Shown here: positions 53,306-62,634 of the stretch, piece by piece
How the letters are laid out: every line of letters begins with the position of its first letter
Numbering within the stretch: the stretch's first letter is position 1
NCBI GenBank assembly: GCA_025455485.1
Contig: JALOMJ010000003.1
Span: 1-64,000, forward strand
Origin: Bacteroidia bacterium
GTDB lineage: Bacteria > Bacteroidota > Bacteroidia > B-17B0 > Aurantibacillaceae
Reading direction: 5' to 3'
DNA length: 64,000 bases
Program-made: the position numbers and the translations under genes
Notes under the pieces: model-generated
Database searches by the model: none
What the model was told of the DNA's origin: nothing
The model's input: the letters and a program-made list of their open reading frames with translations, nothing else

Positions 53306-53725
53306 TTAAAACGAATGTCTTGAAGCCTTCTGACGTTTCCACAACAAGTAACCTGAAAGCATCAATGCAAATCCAACGCCACCTAACGTGTAATGCAGAA
53401 AATACACCATTTGAAGCATCACAACCTGAATCAGAATCCAGCCGCTCAGCAGCGCGCCCTGAGCCAGAACAAAAAGCCCTGAACCGGGTTTATTGAACAC
53501 CAACTGCCAGAGGGTAAAAAAATTAAACACCCCGTTTACCAAAATCAGAACCAATGCCGGTAAAAAAAAGGAATCAAAAGGGCTGTGTTTGAGCCAATCC
53601 TTGCTTATACCCAAACTGCTCCCATCTGGATGCAAGAGCAAGTGCAATCCACCGTATAAAGCCCCAATACCATTAAAAAGTAAAAGCACAACGGCCGCTA
53701 TTTTTATTGCTGTATTGATCTTCAC
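53306..53725 (-). CDS. small four-helix membrane protein
   Basis: The 139-residue protein has four hydrophobic helices (about 8-28, 50-70, 78-100, 108-128) and a basic C-terminus. It ends seven bases from the receiver gene on the other strand. The family is not recognised; 'YGGLHLLLHPDGSSLG' resembles many short uncharacterised membrane proteins. Inner membrane predicted. Confidence 0.65.
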   Translation of the reverse strand: MKINTAIKIAAVVLLLFNGIGALYGGLHLLLHPDGSSLGISKDWLKHSPFDSFFLPALVLILVNGVFNFFTLWQLVFNKPGSGLFVLAQGALLSGWILIQVVMLQMVYFLHYTLGGVGFALMLSGYLLWKRQKASRHSF

Positions 53726-53814
53726 CCTATGTTCTAAAGTATAAATGAAAAAACGTTCTTATTTGAAGTAAGGTTGCCGGCCAGCCCCGCAACAGTCCTG
53801 CACTTTGAACCGGT

Positions 53815-54189
53815 TTAAATTTTAACCTGATAAACATCCGAATTATTTCTCACAATACCTTTTACTTCAAAGCCGCCTTCCTGAGGAATAATTTCAACCA
53901 GATCAAAAACAGTACAATTTTTGCTAAGTCCTTCAAAAATTAAAGTAAAGCCTTTGCCATCGTTTAGTGTCCATTCCGGCGCAAAAGCAATATTGAAGGC
54001 AGTAATAAGCTTGGCTCTTCGTCCGCTGCCCCGTTCAATCAAAAACGTGCTGGGCCAGATGCGGTAAGCATATTCTCCTTCATCCATGCTGCAATGCACG
54101 ATGGTTTGACGTTCCTCACTTTCAAGGGTTTTTGCTTTTTCGGAAACCGATGGCGCTGAGTTAGCAGGCCTTGTGTTTGATGCTGACAT
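53815..54189 (-). CDS. hypothetical cytosolic protein
   Basis: The 124-residue protein has no signal peptide, a Ser/Glu-rich N-terminus (about 1-30) and a beta-rich body ('VHCSMDEGEYAYRIWPSTFLIERGS', 'WTLNDGKGFTLIFEGL', 'EGGFEVKGIVRNN'). No family or catalytic motif recognised. It is divergent from the next gene. Confidence 0.6.
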   Translation of the reverse strand: MSASNTRPANSAPSVSEKAKTLESEERQTIVHCSMDEGEYAYRIWPSTFLIERGSGRRAKLITAFNIAFAPEWTLNDGKGFTLIFEGLSKNCTVFDLVEIIPQEGGFEVKGIVRNNSDVYQVKI

Positions 54190-54326
54190 AAACTAGTGTT
54201 GCTAAGGTATAATTTTCCAGTTGAAATATTCTGTTGGATATCCTGCCTCAATTGCAGGTTCATCGCCAGAAATATTGGCATAAAATTTTTACAGGAGGCA
54301 AAATAATCTTTTCTTTATACAAAATT

Positions 54327-54908
54327 ATGAGGCGAATGAATGTATTTGGTTTTTATCGGATAGTTTTTGGACTCTTACTGCTGGCCATAATGCCTGCTTA
54401 TGCTCAAACCTACTATGAAAAGGGCTATCTTGTAAACGACAAGGGCGACACCATTAGAGGCGAAGTTAAACTCAATCAAAAAAAGGAGTTTGAAGTGTAC
54501 ACCAAAGTCACCTTCAGAGATGAAAAAGGCATACAAAAAAATTACAAAATTGAAAAGGTAAAGGCTTACGGCTACAAAGATCGACAGTTCTTAAAAATGG
54601 ATTATGGCAGCGAAGAATATTTTTATGAAGTGTTGGCTGTGGGGGCTATCAGTTATTATAAAATTATCTTTGAGGCCTTGTATGCAAAAACCGTGGAGCT
54701 TGAAACCGAGTACTTTATACAAAAAGCAGGGAGCAAAAAAGTGGTGCCCATGAAATCCAGCAAATTCAAAAAAACCATGCTGGATTGGATGGAAGACCAT
54801 TCGGAGTTTATTACTGCCTACGAAGAACCCGAGCCCAAAAAATTTGATGAGGCCAAAGCCATAGAAATAATTAATCAATACAACGCCTGGAAAGCAAATC
54901 AAAACTAA
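54327..54908 (+). CDS. secreted hypothetical protein
   Basis: The 193-residue protein from the ATG at 54327 has a signal peptide ending 'MPAYAQ'; the track's longer start lacks such an N-terminus. The body starts 'TYYEKGYLVNDKGDTIRGEVKLN', a pattern common in secreted Bacteroidota proteins of unknown function. It ends with a charged helix. It precedes polA by one base, so the two may share a transcript. Confidence 0.65.
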   Translation: MRRMNVFGFYRIVFGLLLLAIMPAYAQTYYEKGYLVNDKGDTIRGEVKLNQKKEFEVYTKVTFRDEKGIQKNYKIEKVKAYGYKDRQFLKMDYGSEEYFYEVLAVGAISYYKIIFEALYAKTVELETEYFIQKAGSKKVVPMKSSKFKKTMLDWMEDHSEFITAYEEPEPKKFDEAKAIEIINQYNAWKANQN

Positions 54909-54909
54909 G

Positions 54910-57756
54910 ATGCTGACTAAGGATACGGATAAAAAATTATTTCTGCTGGACGCTTTTGCGCTGATCTATCGTTCTTACTTTGCCTTTAGCAGCAATCCCC
55001 GCATTAATTCCAAAGGCTTTAATACCTCGGCCATTTTTGGTTTTACCAATACCCTGCTCGAAATTTTAAACAAAGAAAAACCCACGCACATTGCGGTAGT
55101 GTTTGATAAGGAAGGCCCAACTGTTCGCCACGATGACTTTGCAGAATACAAAGCCAACCGGGAAGAAATGCCTGAGGACCTGCGCGCGGCTATTCCCTTA
55201 ATTATTGATTTGATAAAAGGTTTTAACATCGAAATTTTAGGTCTTGAAGGTTATGAAGCAGATGATGTAATTGGCACCCTGGCTTTAAAAGCCGAACAAA
55301 AAGGGTTTACCACTTACATGATGACGCCCGACAAGGATTATGGCCAGTTGGTTGACGCAAACACGTTTATTTATAAGCCTGCGCGTTTGGGAAATGGCGC
55401 AGAAATATTGGGTCAGGAGGAAATTTGTAAGAAGTGGGAAATACGTTCCGTATCAGAACTCATCGATATATTGGGCCTTATGGGCGATAAGGTCGATAAC
55501 ATTCCTGGTATTCCGGGAGTAGGTGAGAAAACGGCCATTCAATTGATTAAAGATTTCGGAAGCATAGAAAATTTACTGGCCAACACCGATAAACTGAAAG
55601 GCAAACTCAAAGAGAAAGTTGAGAACAACAAAGAAATGGCCATACAAAGCAAACGCCTGGCCACTATTATTACAAATTGTCCGGTTGAACTCGATGAAGC
55701 AAAACTCGTGCGAAAAGAAGTGGATAAGTCCGCTTTGCTGGAGCTGTTCAAGGAATTGGAGTTTAGGGCGATAGCACAAAAGGTGCTGAATGAAGACATA
55801 GGCGGAAAAGAAAAAATTGCCGGAGAAGCCAAAGATCTAGCTGCAAACAACAAGGCCAGCAGCAACCAGGTAGATCTTTTTGATCAGGGGGAGGTGTCTA
55901 TAGCGGAGGCTAAGAATGAGCTTGAAGGGGAACATCAGGCGTATAAAACCATTGCGGATGTTAAGCACCACTACCATCTGGCGGACAGCGAAGAAAAAAT
56001 AAAGGCCCTTGTAAAAACACTTCACGCAGAGGAGAGTTTTTGTTTCGACAGCGAAACCACTTCCCTGAACGTTTTTGAAGCAGAGCTGGTGGGTTTGTCC
56101 TTTGCCCTTAAAGCCCACGAAGCCTGGTACGTGCCCATTTCAGAAGATCAGTCGCTTGCAAAAAAACAAGTGGACCATTTTGCAGCATTGTTTTCTGATG
56201 AAAGCAAAACACTCATCGGGCAAAACATAAAATATGATTACCAGGTTCTGAGAAATTACGGCATCATCATAAAGAACAAATTGTTCGACACCATGGTGGC
56301 TCATTTCTTAGTGGCCCCAGATATGCGGCACAACATGGACGCTCTGGCTAATGCGTATTTGGATTATGCCCCCATCAGCATCGAAACCCTTATTGGTAAA
56401 AAGGGAAAAGAGCAGGGGAGCATGCGCGATGCGGATATAGTAGCCATAAAAGAATACGCAGCCGAAGATGCGGATGTTACCCTTCAACTCAAAGAAAAAA
56501 TTGCACCTGAACTTAAAAAATTAGAAGTTCAAAAAGTTTTTGAGGAGGTGGAGTTGCCTTTGATACGCGTTTTGGCGGATATGGAGCGGGAAGGCATTTG
56601 TTTGGACGTGCAGAGTCTGAAAGAATTTTCTGCGGAATTACAACAGGACATTGTAGTGGTGGAAAAGGAGATACAAGACTATGCCGGCACCAAGTTTAAC
56701 GTCTCCTCACCAAAACAGGTGGGAGAAATTTTATTTGAGTATTTAAAGATCACTGATAAACCCAAGAAAACCAAAACAGGACAATACGCTACCGGTGAAG
56801 ATGTGTTGAGCAAGCTGGAAAATGCTCACCCCATTGTGCCCAAAATTTTAGATTACCGTGAATTGGTAAAATTGAAAAACACCTATGTAGACACTTTACC
56901 GGAGTTGGTGAATAAAAAAACAGGCCACATACACACGTCTTACAATCAGGTAGTGGCCGTCACCGGACGTTTGAGCAGTGATAATCCCAATTTACAAAAC
57001 ATCCCCATTCGTACGGAAAGGGGCCGTCAGATTCGCAAGGCCTTTATACCAAGGGATTCGGAACATATTTTGCTGAGTGCGGATTATTCGCAGATAGAAC
57101 TGCGCATTGTGGCCAGCATCAGCAAAGATCCCGGTATGTGCGAGGCCTTTCGTTTAGGAAAAGACATTCATACGGCAACAGCAGCTAAAGTGTTTGGTGT
57201 GGAGGAATCTGAGGTCACAAAAGAAATGCGTTATAAAAGCAAGAGCGTAAACTTTGGTATAATTTATGGTCAGGGGGCTTTTGGATTATCAGAAAACCTG
57301 AACATTTCGCGGGCGGAAGCCAAAGAGCTCATTGAAAATTATTTTAAACAATATGGTGGCATAAAGGATTACATGGATAACGAGATTGCTTTTGCCAGAA
57401 AACACGGGTATGTGCAAACCTTGTTGGGCCGCAAACGTTGGTTGCGCGATATTAATTCTGCAAACCATACGGTTAGAGGATTTGCGGAGCGCAATGCCAT
57501 CAACGCCCCCATACAAGGCAGCGCGGCCGACATGATTAAATTGGCCATGATTAATATTCACGGGGCATTGCAAAAAAGCACGCTTCGCTCCAAAATGTTA
57601 TTGCAAGTGCATGACGAATTGGTGTTTGATGTTTACAAACCCGAATTACAAGAACTCAAGGCACTTGTTGAAAAACACATGAAGGAAGCTCTGCCGCTTG
57701 AAGTACCCGTAGAGGTAGGCATGGGAAGTGGTAAAAACTGGCTGGAGGCACACTGA
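54910..57756 (+). CDS. polA: DNA polymerase I
   Basis: The 948-residue enzyme has a 5'-3' nuclease domain (about 10-300; 'LLDAFALIYRSYFAF', 'YEADDVIGTLA', 'TPDKDYGQLV', 'GIPGVGEKTA'), a 3'-5' exonuclease domain (about 370-530; 'FCFDSETTSLN', 'GQNIKYDYQVL', 'YAAEDADVTLQL') with its acidic residues kept, and the polymerase domain (about 560-948; 'LLSADYSQIELRIVA', 'KSKSVNFGIIYG', 'LLQVHDELVFDV'). It fills gaps and removes primers. All three activities look intact. Confidence 0.97.
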   Translation: MLTKDTDKKLFLLDAFALIYRSYFAFSSNPRINSKGFNTSAIFGFTNTLLEILNKEKPTHIAVVFDKEGPTVRHDDFAEYKANREEMPEDLRAAIPLIIDLIKGFNIEILGLEGYEADDVIGTLALKAEQKGFTTYMMTPDKDYGQLVDANTFIYKPARLGNGAEILGQEEICKKWEIRSVSELIDILGLMGDKVDNIPGIPGVGEKTAIQLIKDFGSIENLLANTDKLKGKLKEKVENNKEMAIQSKRLATIITNCPVELDEAKLVRKEVDKSALLELFKELEFRAIAQKVLNEDIGGKEKIAGEAKDLAANNKASSNQVDLFDQGEVSIAEAKNELEGEHQAYKTIADVKHHYHLADSEEKIKALVKTLHAEESFCFDSETTSLNVFEAELVGLSFALKAHEAWYVPISEDQSLAKKQVDHFAALFSDESKTLIGQNIKYDYQVLRNYGIIIKNKLFDTMVAHFLVAPDMRHNMDALANAYLDYAPISIETLIGKKGKEQGSMRDADIVAIKEYAAEDADVTLQLKEKIAPELKKLEVQKVFEEVELPLIRVLADMEREGICLDVQSLKEFSAELQQDIVVVEKEIQDYAGTKFNVSSPKQVGEILFEYLKITDKPKKTKTGQYATGEDVLSKLENAHPIVPKILDYRELVKLKNTYVDTLPELVNKKTGHIHTSYNQVVAVTGRLSSDNPNLQNIPIRTERGRQIRKAFIPRDSEHILLSADYSQIELRIVASISKDPGMCEAFRLGKDIHTATAAKVFGVEESEVTKEMRYKSKSVNFGIIYGQGAFGLSENLNISRAEAKELIENYFKQYGGIKDYMDNEIAFARKHGYVQTLLGRKRWLRDINSANHTVRGFAERNAINAPIQGSAADMIKLAMINIHGALQKSTLRSKMLLQVHDELVFDVYKPELQELKALVEKHMKEALPLEVPVEVGMGSGKNWLEAH

Positions 57757-57761
57757 GGATT

Positions 57762-57807
57762 AAGTTAAAAGGCAAAAGCTTGCCCTGAGTTAATCGAAGG
57801 GTCAAAG
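57762..57807. repeat. intergenic repeat copy (AAGTTAAAAG...CCCTGAG...GAAGG)
   Basis: AAGTTAAAAGGCAAAAG followed by TTGCCCTGAG, TTAATCGAAGGGTCAAAG. It resembles the copy at 60711 and the partial copy at 58814. The remaining gap to 57991 shows no gene. Confidence 0.6.
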
Positions 57808-57991
57808 CTGTTCGGGTTTAACCGAATTGCCAAAAAACAGATGCAGCAATACCTGGTATTACGGGGGCAAGGTGCTATTAATTGTTTTTTACTATAAACC
57901 ATGTAGTGACGAAAATCATAAAATTTAATCAAAAATTAACGCAGTTTTGTATCTTTAGGACAACAGAAGCGCTTACTTTTAAATTTAAATA

Positions 57992-58717
57992 ATGAACATG
58001 AATTCCAGAAATCTCTTTTTATTATTGCCTGCCATCCTGCTATTAGCCTGTGGCCAAAACAAAAATGAAGAAGAAAACACAGCCAATGTAACAGACACGG
58101 TTTCTGCGGCAGTAGCAGAATCTAAAGCCGAACCCGATTCAAGTTCAGAAACCACCGGAACAGATATTTATGGTCAGGTTTGGATGACGGATAATTTAAA
58201 TAGAGTAGTTTTTAATAATGGCGACAGCATTCCGGAAGCCAAATCAGCCAAGGACTGGTTAGAGACCGGTAAGGCGGGAAAGCCGGCCTGGTGTTGGTAC
58301 GATTTTGCTAAACAAGGCGACAGCAGTAAAGTGAGGTTGTATAATTATTTTGCTGTTATGGATGCAAGAGGTCTTGCTCCTAAAGGCTGGCACATACCAA
58401 GTCAGGAAGAGTTCGAAGCACTCATCACAAATTATGGTGGAAAAAAAGTAGCCGGAAAAAATATGTTGGCTTCCAGCCAATGGGGAAATACTGCCGAAAC
58501 CGCTTACCGCATGGGGGCAAGTGCAACGCGAACCGGTCTGCGCAGCTTTAACGGCGCTTATAGTAACATAGAGGATTTTGGCTATTGGTGGAGCAACACA
58601 AGCAGAGTCAATGGCAATGCCTGGCATTTTGTTCTGAATCACAAAACCTCTCTTGCAAAAACATCTTTCAGTCAGCAAATGAATGGCTTCGCTGTACGTT
58701 GTATTAAAGATAAATAG
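57992..58717 (+). CDS. FISUMP-domain lipoprotein
   Basis: The 241-residue protein has a lipoprotein signal peptide with lipobox 'LLAC-G' (Cys about 20), an acidic Glu/Asn/Thr-rich linker (about 24-55), and a FISUMP domain. The latter is recognised from 'IYGQVWMTDNLN', 'CWYDF', 'LYNYFAV', 'APKGWHIPSQEEFEALI', 'YWWSNTS' and 'GFAVRCIKD'. FISUMP domains are common on the surface of Bacteroidota; the function is unknown. Confidence 0.9.
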   Translation: MNMNSRNLFLLLPAILLLACGQNKNEEENTANVTDTVSAAVAESKAEPDSSSETTGTDIYGQVWMTDNLNRVVFNNGDSIPEAKSAKDWLETGKAGKPAWCWYDFAKQGDSSKVRLYNYFAVMDARGLAPKGWHIPSQEEFEALITNYGGKKVAGKNMLASSQWGNTAETAYRMGASATRTGLRSFNGAYSNIEDFGYWWSNTSRVNGNAWHFVLNHKTSLAKTSFSQQMNGFAVRCIKDK

Positions 58718-58813
58718 AAAGGGTTCTAAAGAACTTTCTTAATCTATATCTAATTCGTGTATTTTTAACTCTATTGCTGGCATCTCATAGCGGTTGGATA
58801 GTAGCTTTATTAT

Positions 58814-58841
58814 AAGTTAAAAGTTAAAAGCCAAAATGGGG
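58814..58841. repeat. partial intergenic repeat copy
   Basis: AAGTTAAAAGTTAAAAG followed by CCAAAATGGGG, the left part of the repeat at 57762 and 60711 with a duplicated AAGTTAAAAG unit. The rest of 58718-58927 shows no gene. Confidence 0.4.
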
Positions 58842-58927
58842 GAGTTTAAGCAGCTTGGTGCTTTCTATTCCTCCGCCAACAATCGGCACTATTGTGCACT
58901 GCACATTAGCTCTTTTCATACCTTCAA

Positions 58928-59743
58928 CTAATACCCAACTTCTACATGCAAGCCTACACCAACGGGGCTTACTTTTTCCCATTTGGCCTGAGAAGTGGTT
59001 CTGAAATAGGTGGCTGAACCAACAAGTTTAGTCGAGAAATATAAACCGGTAGCATTGCCAAGGTCTTTGATCCATTCAAGCGTTACAAAAACATCGTCGC
59101 TCACAAACACCAAATACGGCTTTAGGTCCACCTCCACCATACCAACAGTATCTTTTGGTTCGATGATTATGTTTTGCTTAAGAATATTTTCCCCCGGCAT
59201 ACCATCTGCCGCTTTCGCATAAACATTGACTCTGAAAATGGGTGTTTTGCCCAAGGTATTGCTGTTGATGTGAAATTTAAGTGTTCTTAAATACGTGTCG
59301 GGATGTTTTATGTTTAAACGAACGCCCATTTCGGCACCCAGCAGATTGCTTTTAAATCCACCCGATACGGCTTTGCTGCTTGTTTCATTACCAAGTATTT
59401 TGATTTTCACTTTTTTGGGATTTACCTGTACTTCTTCCAATTTAATTGAAGCCAGGGGCAATAAAATGTGTTTTCCGTTTTGAACTTCCGAAACTTTAAG
59501 CTGAATGGATTTGTAACCGATTAATGAAATTTTTAAGGTTTCATTAACCAAACTATCCGGCACCTTAAACTCAAATTCTCCTTTTTCATTACTCACGCTG
59601 CCAAGGCCCTTACCCAATATACCAACATTAGCAAATTCAAGGGGTTCTTTGCTCAGGCTATCAATAAGCATGCCTTTGCAAGTAATTTGCGCGTTCAGCA
59701 TCCGAAATGCAAAAAGAGAAATCAATATAAAACGTAAGGCCAT
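58928..59743 (-). CDS. secreted carboxypeptidase-regulatory-like domain protein
   Basis: The 271-residue protein has a signal peptide ending 'LNAQ', then a CarboxypepD_reg-like beta-sandwich (about 20-100; 'CKGMLIDSLSKEPLEFANVGILGKGLGSVSNEKGEFEFKVPD'), as at the N-terminus of SusC-like receptors. A separate beta-rich domain follows (about 115-271) with no plug or barrel. It is not a TonB-dependent receptor in itself. Periplasmic or outer-membrane associated by prediction. It lies 17 bases upstream of the ALDH-like gene stop. Confidence 0.8.
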   Translation of the reverse strand: MALRFILISLFAFRMLNAQITCKGMLIDSLSKEPLEFANVGILGKGLGSVSNEKGEFEFKVPDSLVNETLKISLIGYKSIQLKVSEVQNGKHILLPLASIKLEEVQVNPKKVKIKILGNETSSKAVSGGFKSNLLGAEMGVRLNIKHPDTYLRTLKFHINSNTLGKTPIFRVNVYAKAADGMPGENILKQNIIIEPKDTVGMVEVDLKPYLVFVSDDVFVTLEWIKDLGNATGLYFSTKLVGSATYFRTTSQAKWEKVSPVGVGLHVEVGY

Positions 59744-59760
59744 GCTAAAATTGGTTGGGG

Positions 59761-60642
59761 TTAATATTTGATACCGGAAGGCCCTGTTTTTTCGATGGGA
59801 TGCCAGGTGGTTTTAATTTCCTGAAGGTCCATGATCAGGTAAGGGCTTTGGGCCGAGTCTTCTTCCCAATCCAGTGACCAATGAAAAAATCGTTTTACGT
59901 TCAGAGAAGAACACTCCTGCATGGCTTTCAGGTGCTTTTTGTTTTTACCGCAATAGAGCATAGCGTTTACATCCATGTGTGAGGAAAAATGCTCATGCAG
60001 TTCATCAATGTCTCCGCTTAATATGTTCACCACGCCTGCCGGCAAATCGGAATGGGCAAGCACTTCTGCAAAACTAACAGCGGCCAACGGCAGATGTTCT
60101 GGCGCCAGAATGATACAGGTGTTGCCTCCGGCGATAATTGGCGCCATTGTGCTGATTGTTCCAAGGAGTCCGAAATTTTCAGGAGGGATAACCGCTACCA
60201 CGCCCATGGCTTCGGGCACCGAAAAATTGTAATGCGAAGTAGCAACGGGGTTCACACTGCTAAAGATTTGCTGAAATTTGTCACAGGCTCCGGCGTAATA
60301 AACCAAACGGTTGATGCAACGCGCCACTTCTTCTTCCGCTTTGTGTTTGGAAATGCCCATGTATTGGAGTTCATCAACAAACTGTTTGTATCGCCCTTCG
60401 AGCATCTCGGCCATGCGGTACAAAATCTGTGCCCTATTCATAGCGCTTTTTTCCTGCCAGCCTGTTTGTGCCGAGCGGGCAGCCACCACAGCATTGCGAA
60501 AATCTTTTCGGGAGGCCATGGACACATTGGCCAGGGTTTTGCCCTTTTGATCGGTGAGTTCGTAATACCTTCCGCTTTCGCTGCGCGGAAATTGGCCGGC
60601 AATGTACAGTTTATATGTTTTGAGAATTTTGAGGCGAGCCAT
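59761..60642 (-). CDS. half-size aldehyde dehydrogenase-family protein
   Basis: The 293-residue protein matches the N-terminal NAD-binding half of the aldehyde dehydrogenase superfamily: 'LYIAGQFPRSESGR' at the start, 'AVVAARSAQTGWQ', 'GVVAVIPPENFGLLGTISTMAPIIAGGNTCIILAPEHLPL', and 'DLPAGVVNILSGD'. The catalytic ELGGK and Cys loop of full-length enzymes is not recognisable; the C-terminal part is short. Such short forms exist as separate genes in some lineages and may be partner subunits. The start is the ATG at 60642 (the track's TTG is 12 bases upstream). Confidence 0.75.
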   Translation of the reverse strand: MARLKILKTYKLYIAGQFPRSESGRYYELTDQKGKTLANVSMASRKDFRNAVVAARSAQTGWQEKSAMNRAQILYRMAEMLEGRYKQFVDELQYMGISKHKAEEEVARCINRLVYYAGACDKFQQIFSSVNPVATSHYNFSVPEAMGVVAVIPPENFGLLGTISTMAPIIAGGNTCIILAPEHLPLAAVSFAEVLAHSDLPAGVVNILSGDIDELHEHFSSHMDVNAMLYCGKNKKHLKAMQECSSLNVKRFFHWSLDWEEDSAQSPYLIMDLQEIKTTWHPIEKTGPSGIKY

Positions 60643-60710
60643 TTTACTAAACAAATATAAGAATAGAAGCGTTTCAGCTACCTAAATATTTATGGTGAGA
60701 GATTAATGAA

Positions 60711-60795
60711 AAGTTAAAAGCATGCCCTGAGCCTTGTCCTGAGCCTTGCCCTGAGCGGAGCTTTAGCGAAGCCGAAGGGGAAGTCAAAGGGCTTC
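60711..60795. repeat. intergenic repeat with tandem CCTGAGC units
   Basis: AAGTTAAAAG, then three tandem units of about 12 bases (CCCTGAGCCTTG, TCCTGAGCCTTG, CCCTGAGCGGAG), then GCGAAGCCGAAGGGG and AAGTCAAAGGGC. The halves are inverted complements in part (CCCTGAGC...GAAGGG type), a form seen in many genomes as dispersed palindromic repeats. No gene lies between 60643 and 60883. Confidence 0.7.
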
Positions 60796-60883
60796 AACCT
60801 ATTCGTGTATTATTGCCCCTCTTAGGGGAATTAGTGGCTATCGTTTAAGCACACAGAATTTTCTAAACCTTTAACTTTCTAGG

Positions 60884-62626
60884 CTAAAATGGCACAAAAG
60901 TTAAACCCAGCATAAAATGAAAACGCATGCTTGGGTATTGATCCCAACGGTAATAGCGTTGGTTGGCGATGTTATTAAAGCGGGCAAAAAAACTCAGCAT
61001 CTTGCTGTAGCGGTATTCTGCGCCAAGATTGGCATCAAAATAGCCCTTTAGTTGTTTGTTCTGGTAAACAACTACGGCGCTGTCAATAACCGCACTGCGG
61101 GCCCACTGATTGCCAACAAAGAACAAATCGGCCTTTACTATGATTTTGCTGTTGAGATTATAAATGCCGGTTAAAGTCAAATCAAAATCCGGACGGTGGT
61201 AAGCGTAGTCCAGATTTTGTGTTTCGTAGAGATAATAGTTTCCCTTGGCAATCAGATTAAGTTTTTCTTTCAGTTGGTATTTTAACTGTCCGCTTACATT
61301 TAACAATGAGGTATTGTCGTACACCATTTCGAAACGGTTGTAGAGTTTGTTCTTATCATTAAAATTAATGGCATACATGGCCATGTTGTCAAATTGTGAG
61401 TAACTGACTTTAACATCGTAGGCAGTTTTGCTACTGAGATTGCCTCTTAGGCCTAAAAACAAATTGTATTTGTTATTGGTGTTATTGTAATTGAGCGTAC
61501 TATCAACAAAAGGGTTGATGCTGCTGATGCTTCGGAAGCTGTTTTTGATCAGCGCCCCGTTGACTCCGGCGTAGGGTGTAATTAAATCTTCATAAATATT
61601 GTAATGAAGATTAATTTCAGGATAAAAATAAAACCGCGTTTTATTATCAAAATCATCAAGGGTTGCGCTTAAACCTACTCGGGCAAACCATTTTTTCCCG
61701 GAGGCTTCAAAGCTTGGGTTTAAAGTAACAATTAAGTTGTTTAGTGTGTCGCCAGTTTGTTTGTGATTATAAAAGTCAGAGATGAGGTTAAGGTTGAGCT
61801 TTTCTTTGTTTACAAAAAACGTGGTGTAGGCTTCGGCTTTGATGTTGTTTTCCGTTTCTTTTTGAAGATTGTCAAGATTATAATAGGAAACACGAATGTC
61901 GTGGTTCACGTGGTTGCTGTCGCTATAATGACTTAATAAACGCAGGCGCGGCTCAATAATTTGGTAACGTTGTTTGCTGAACGCAGAATTTTCGGTGTTA
62001 TAAACCGAGGCGTCGTATCCGTAATAATGCACAACGCTTCGATTGTAATTCAATTCACCAAATAGCGTGTGTTTTTTGTAAAATTTTTTACCGTAAAGAT
62101 TTATGTCGTTATCACTGAAGCTGCCATCGCCAACGCCGCTTAAATGGGGCGTGCCGGAATAATGCTTTAGATGTAAGCCAACATTGTTTTCACGTGACCG
62201 TAAGGTATTGATCCAAAACTCGGCGTATGGCTGATTGTAGATAGGGCCATACCCTACTTTTAAAAGCGAACGGTACAATTTATTTAGCGGTTCGTTTTGA
62301 ATTTTCGCCGCCTCAATTTTTTGTACTTCGTATTTAGGAAAATACGGACGGGAGGTAATGCCGTATGTAATGTTTTTAATCCGCGAGACGCTGTCTTTGA
62401 TTTCCGGTAAATCTGAAAATTTCATCGCGTCGCGAATGCTCGGACTAAACGTACTAGGTGCAACATAATTTAAATCTTCAATGCCCGATTCCTGAGCAAG
62501 AACGGCAATAGAATACATCAATGAGAGCAATACGATGAGAAGCCACTCTAATGCTCTTTTTTGACGTTTTCCAAAAAAGAAAGGTTGTTTCTGCTGTTCT
62601 GAAATATCAAATCCCTGAAGTGCCAT
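60884..62626 (-). CDS. plugless TonB-receptor-like outer-membrane beta-barrel
   Basis: The 580-residue protein has a hydrophobic segment near 28-45 ('WLLIVLLSLMYSIAVLAQ') acting as a signal peptide after an unusually long charged N-terminus. Tyr/Asn-rich alternating strands continue to the end, 'QRYYRWDQYPSMRFHFMLGLTFVPF', with the terminal aromatic residue of outer-membrane barrels. The second half resembles TonB-dependent receptor barrels, but no plug domain is seen. It is separated by eight bases from the TPR gene and is probably co-expressed with it. Confidence 0.8.
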   Translation of the reverse strand: MALQGFDISEQQKQPFFFGKRQKRALEWLLIVLLSLMYSIAVLAQESGIEDLNYVAPSTFSPSIRDAMKFSDLPEIKDSVSRIKNITYGITSRPYFPKYEVQKIEAAKIQNEPLNKLYRSLLKVGYGPIYNQPYAEFWINTLRSRENNVGLHLKHYSGTPHLSGVGDGSFSDNDINLYGKKFYKKHTLFGELNYNRSVVHYYGYDASVYNTENSAFSKQRYQIIEPRLRLLSHYSDSNHVNHDIRVSYYNLDNLQKETENNIKAEAYTTFFVNKEKLNLNLISDFYNHKQTGDTLNNLIVTLNPSFEASGKKWFARVGLSATLDDFDNKTRFYFYPEINLHYNIYEDLITPYAGVNGALIKNSFRSISSINPFVDSTLNYNNTNNKYNLFLGLRGNLSSKTAYDVKVSYSQFDNMAMYAINFNDKNKLYNRFEMVYDNTSLLNVSGQLKYQLKEKLNLIAKGNYYLYETQNLDYAYHRPDFDLTLTGIYNLNSKIIVKADLFFVGNQWARSAVIDSAVVVYQNKQLKGYFDANLGAEYRYSKMLSFFARFNNIANQRYYRWDQYPSMRFHFMLGLTFVPF

Positions 62627-62634
62627 GGCTGTAC

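Noticed and set aside
54591-54902. 103-residue Phe/His-rich minus-strand ORF
   Set aside because: Antisense of a secreted protein gene; the composition is that expected from reversed Lys/Glu codons.
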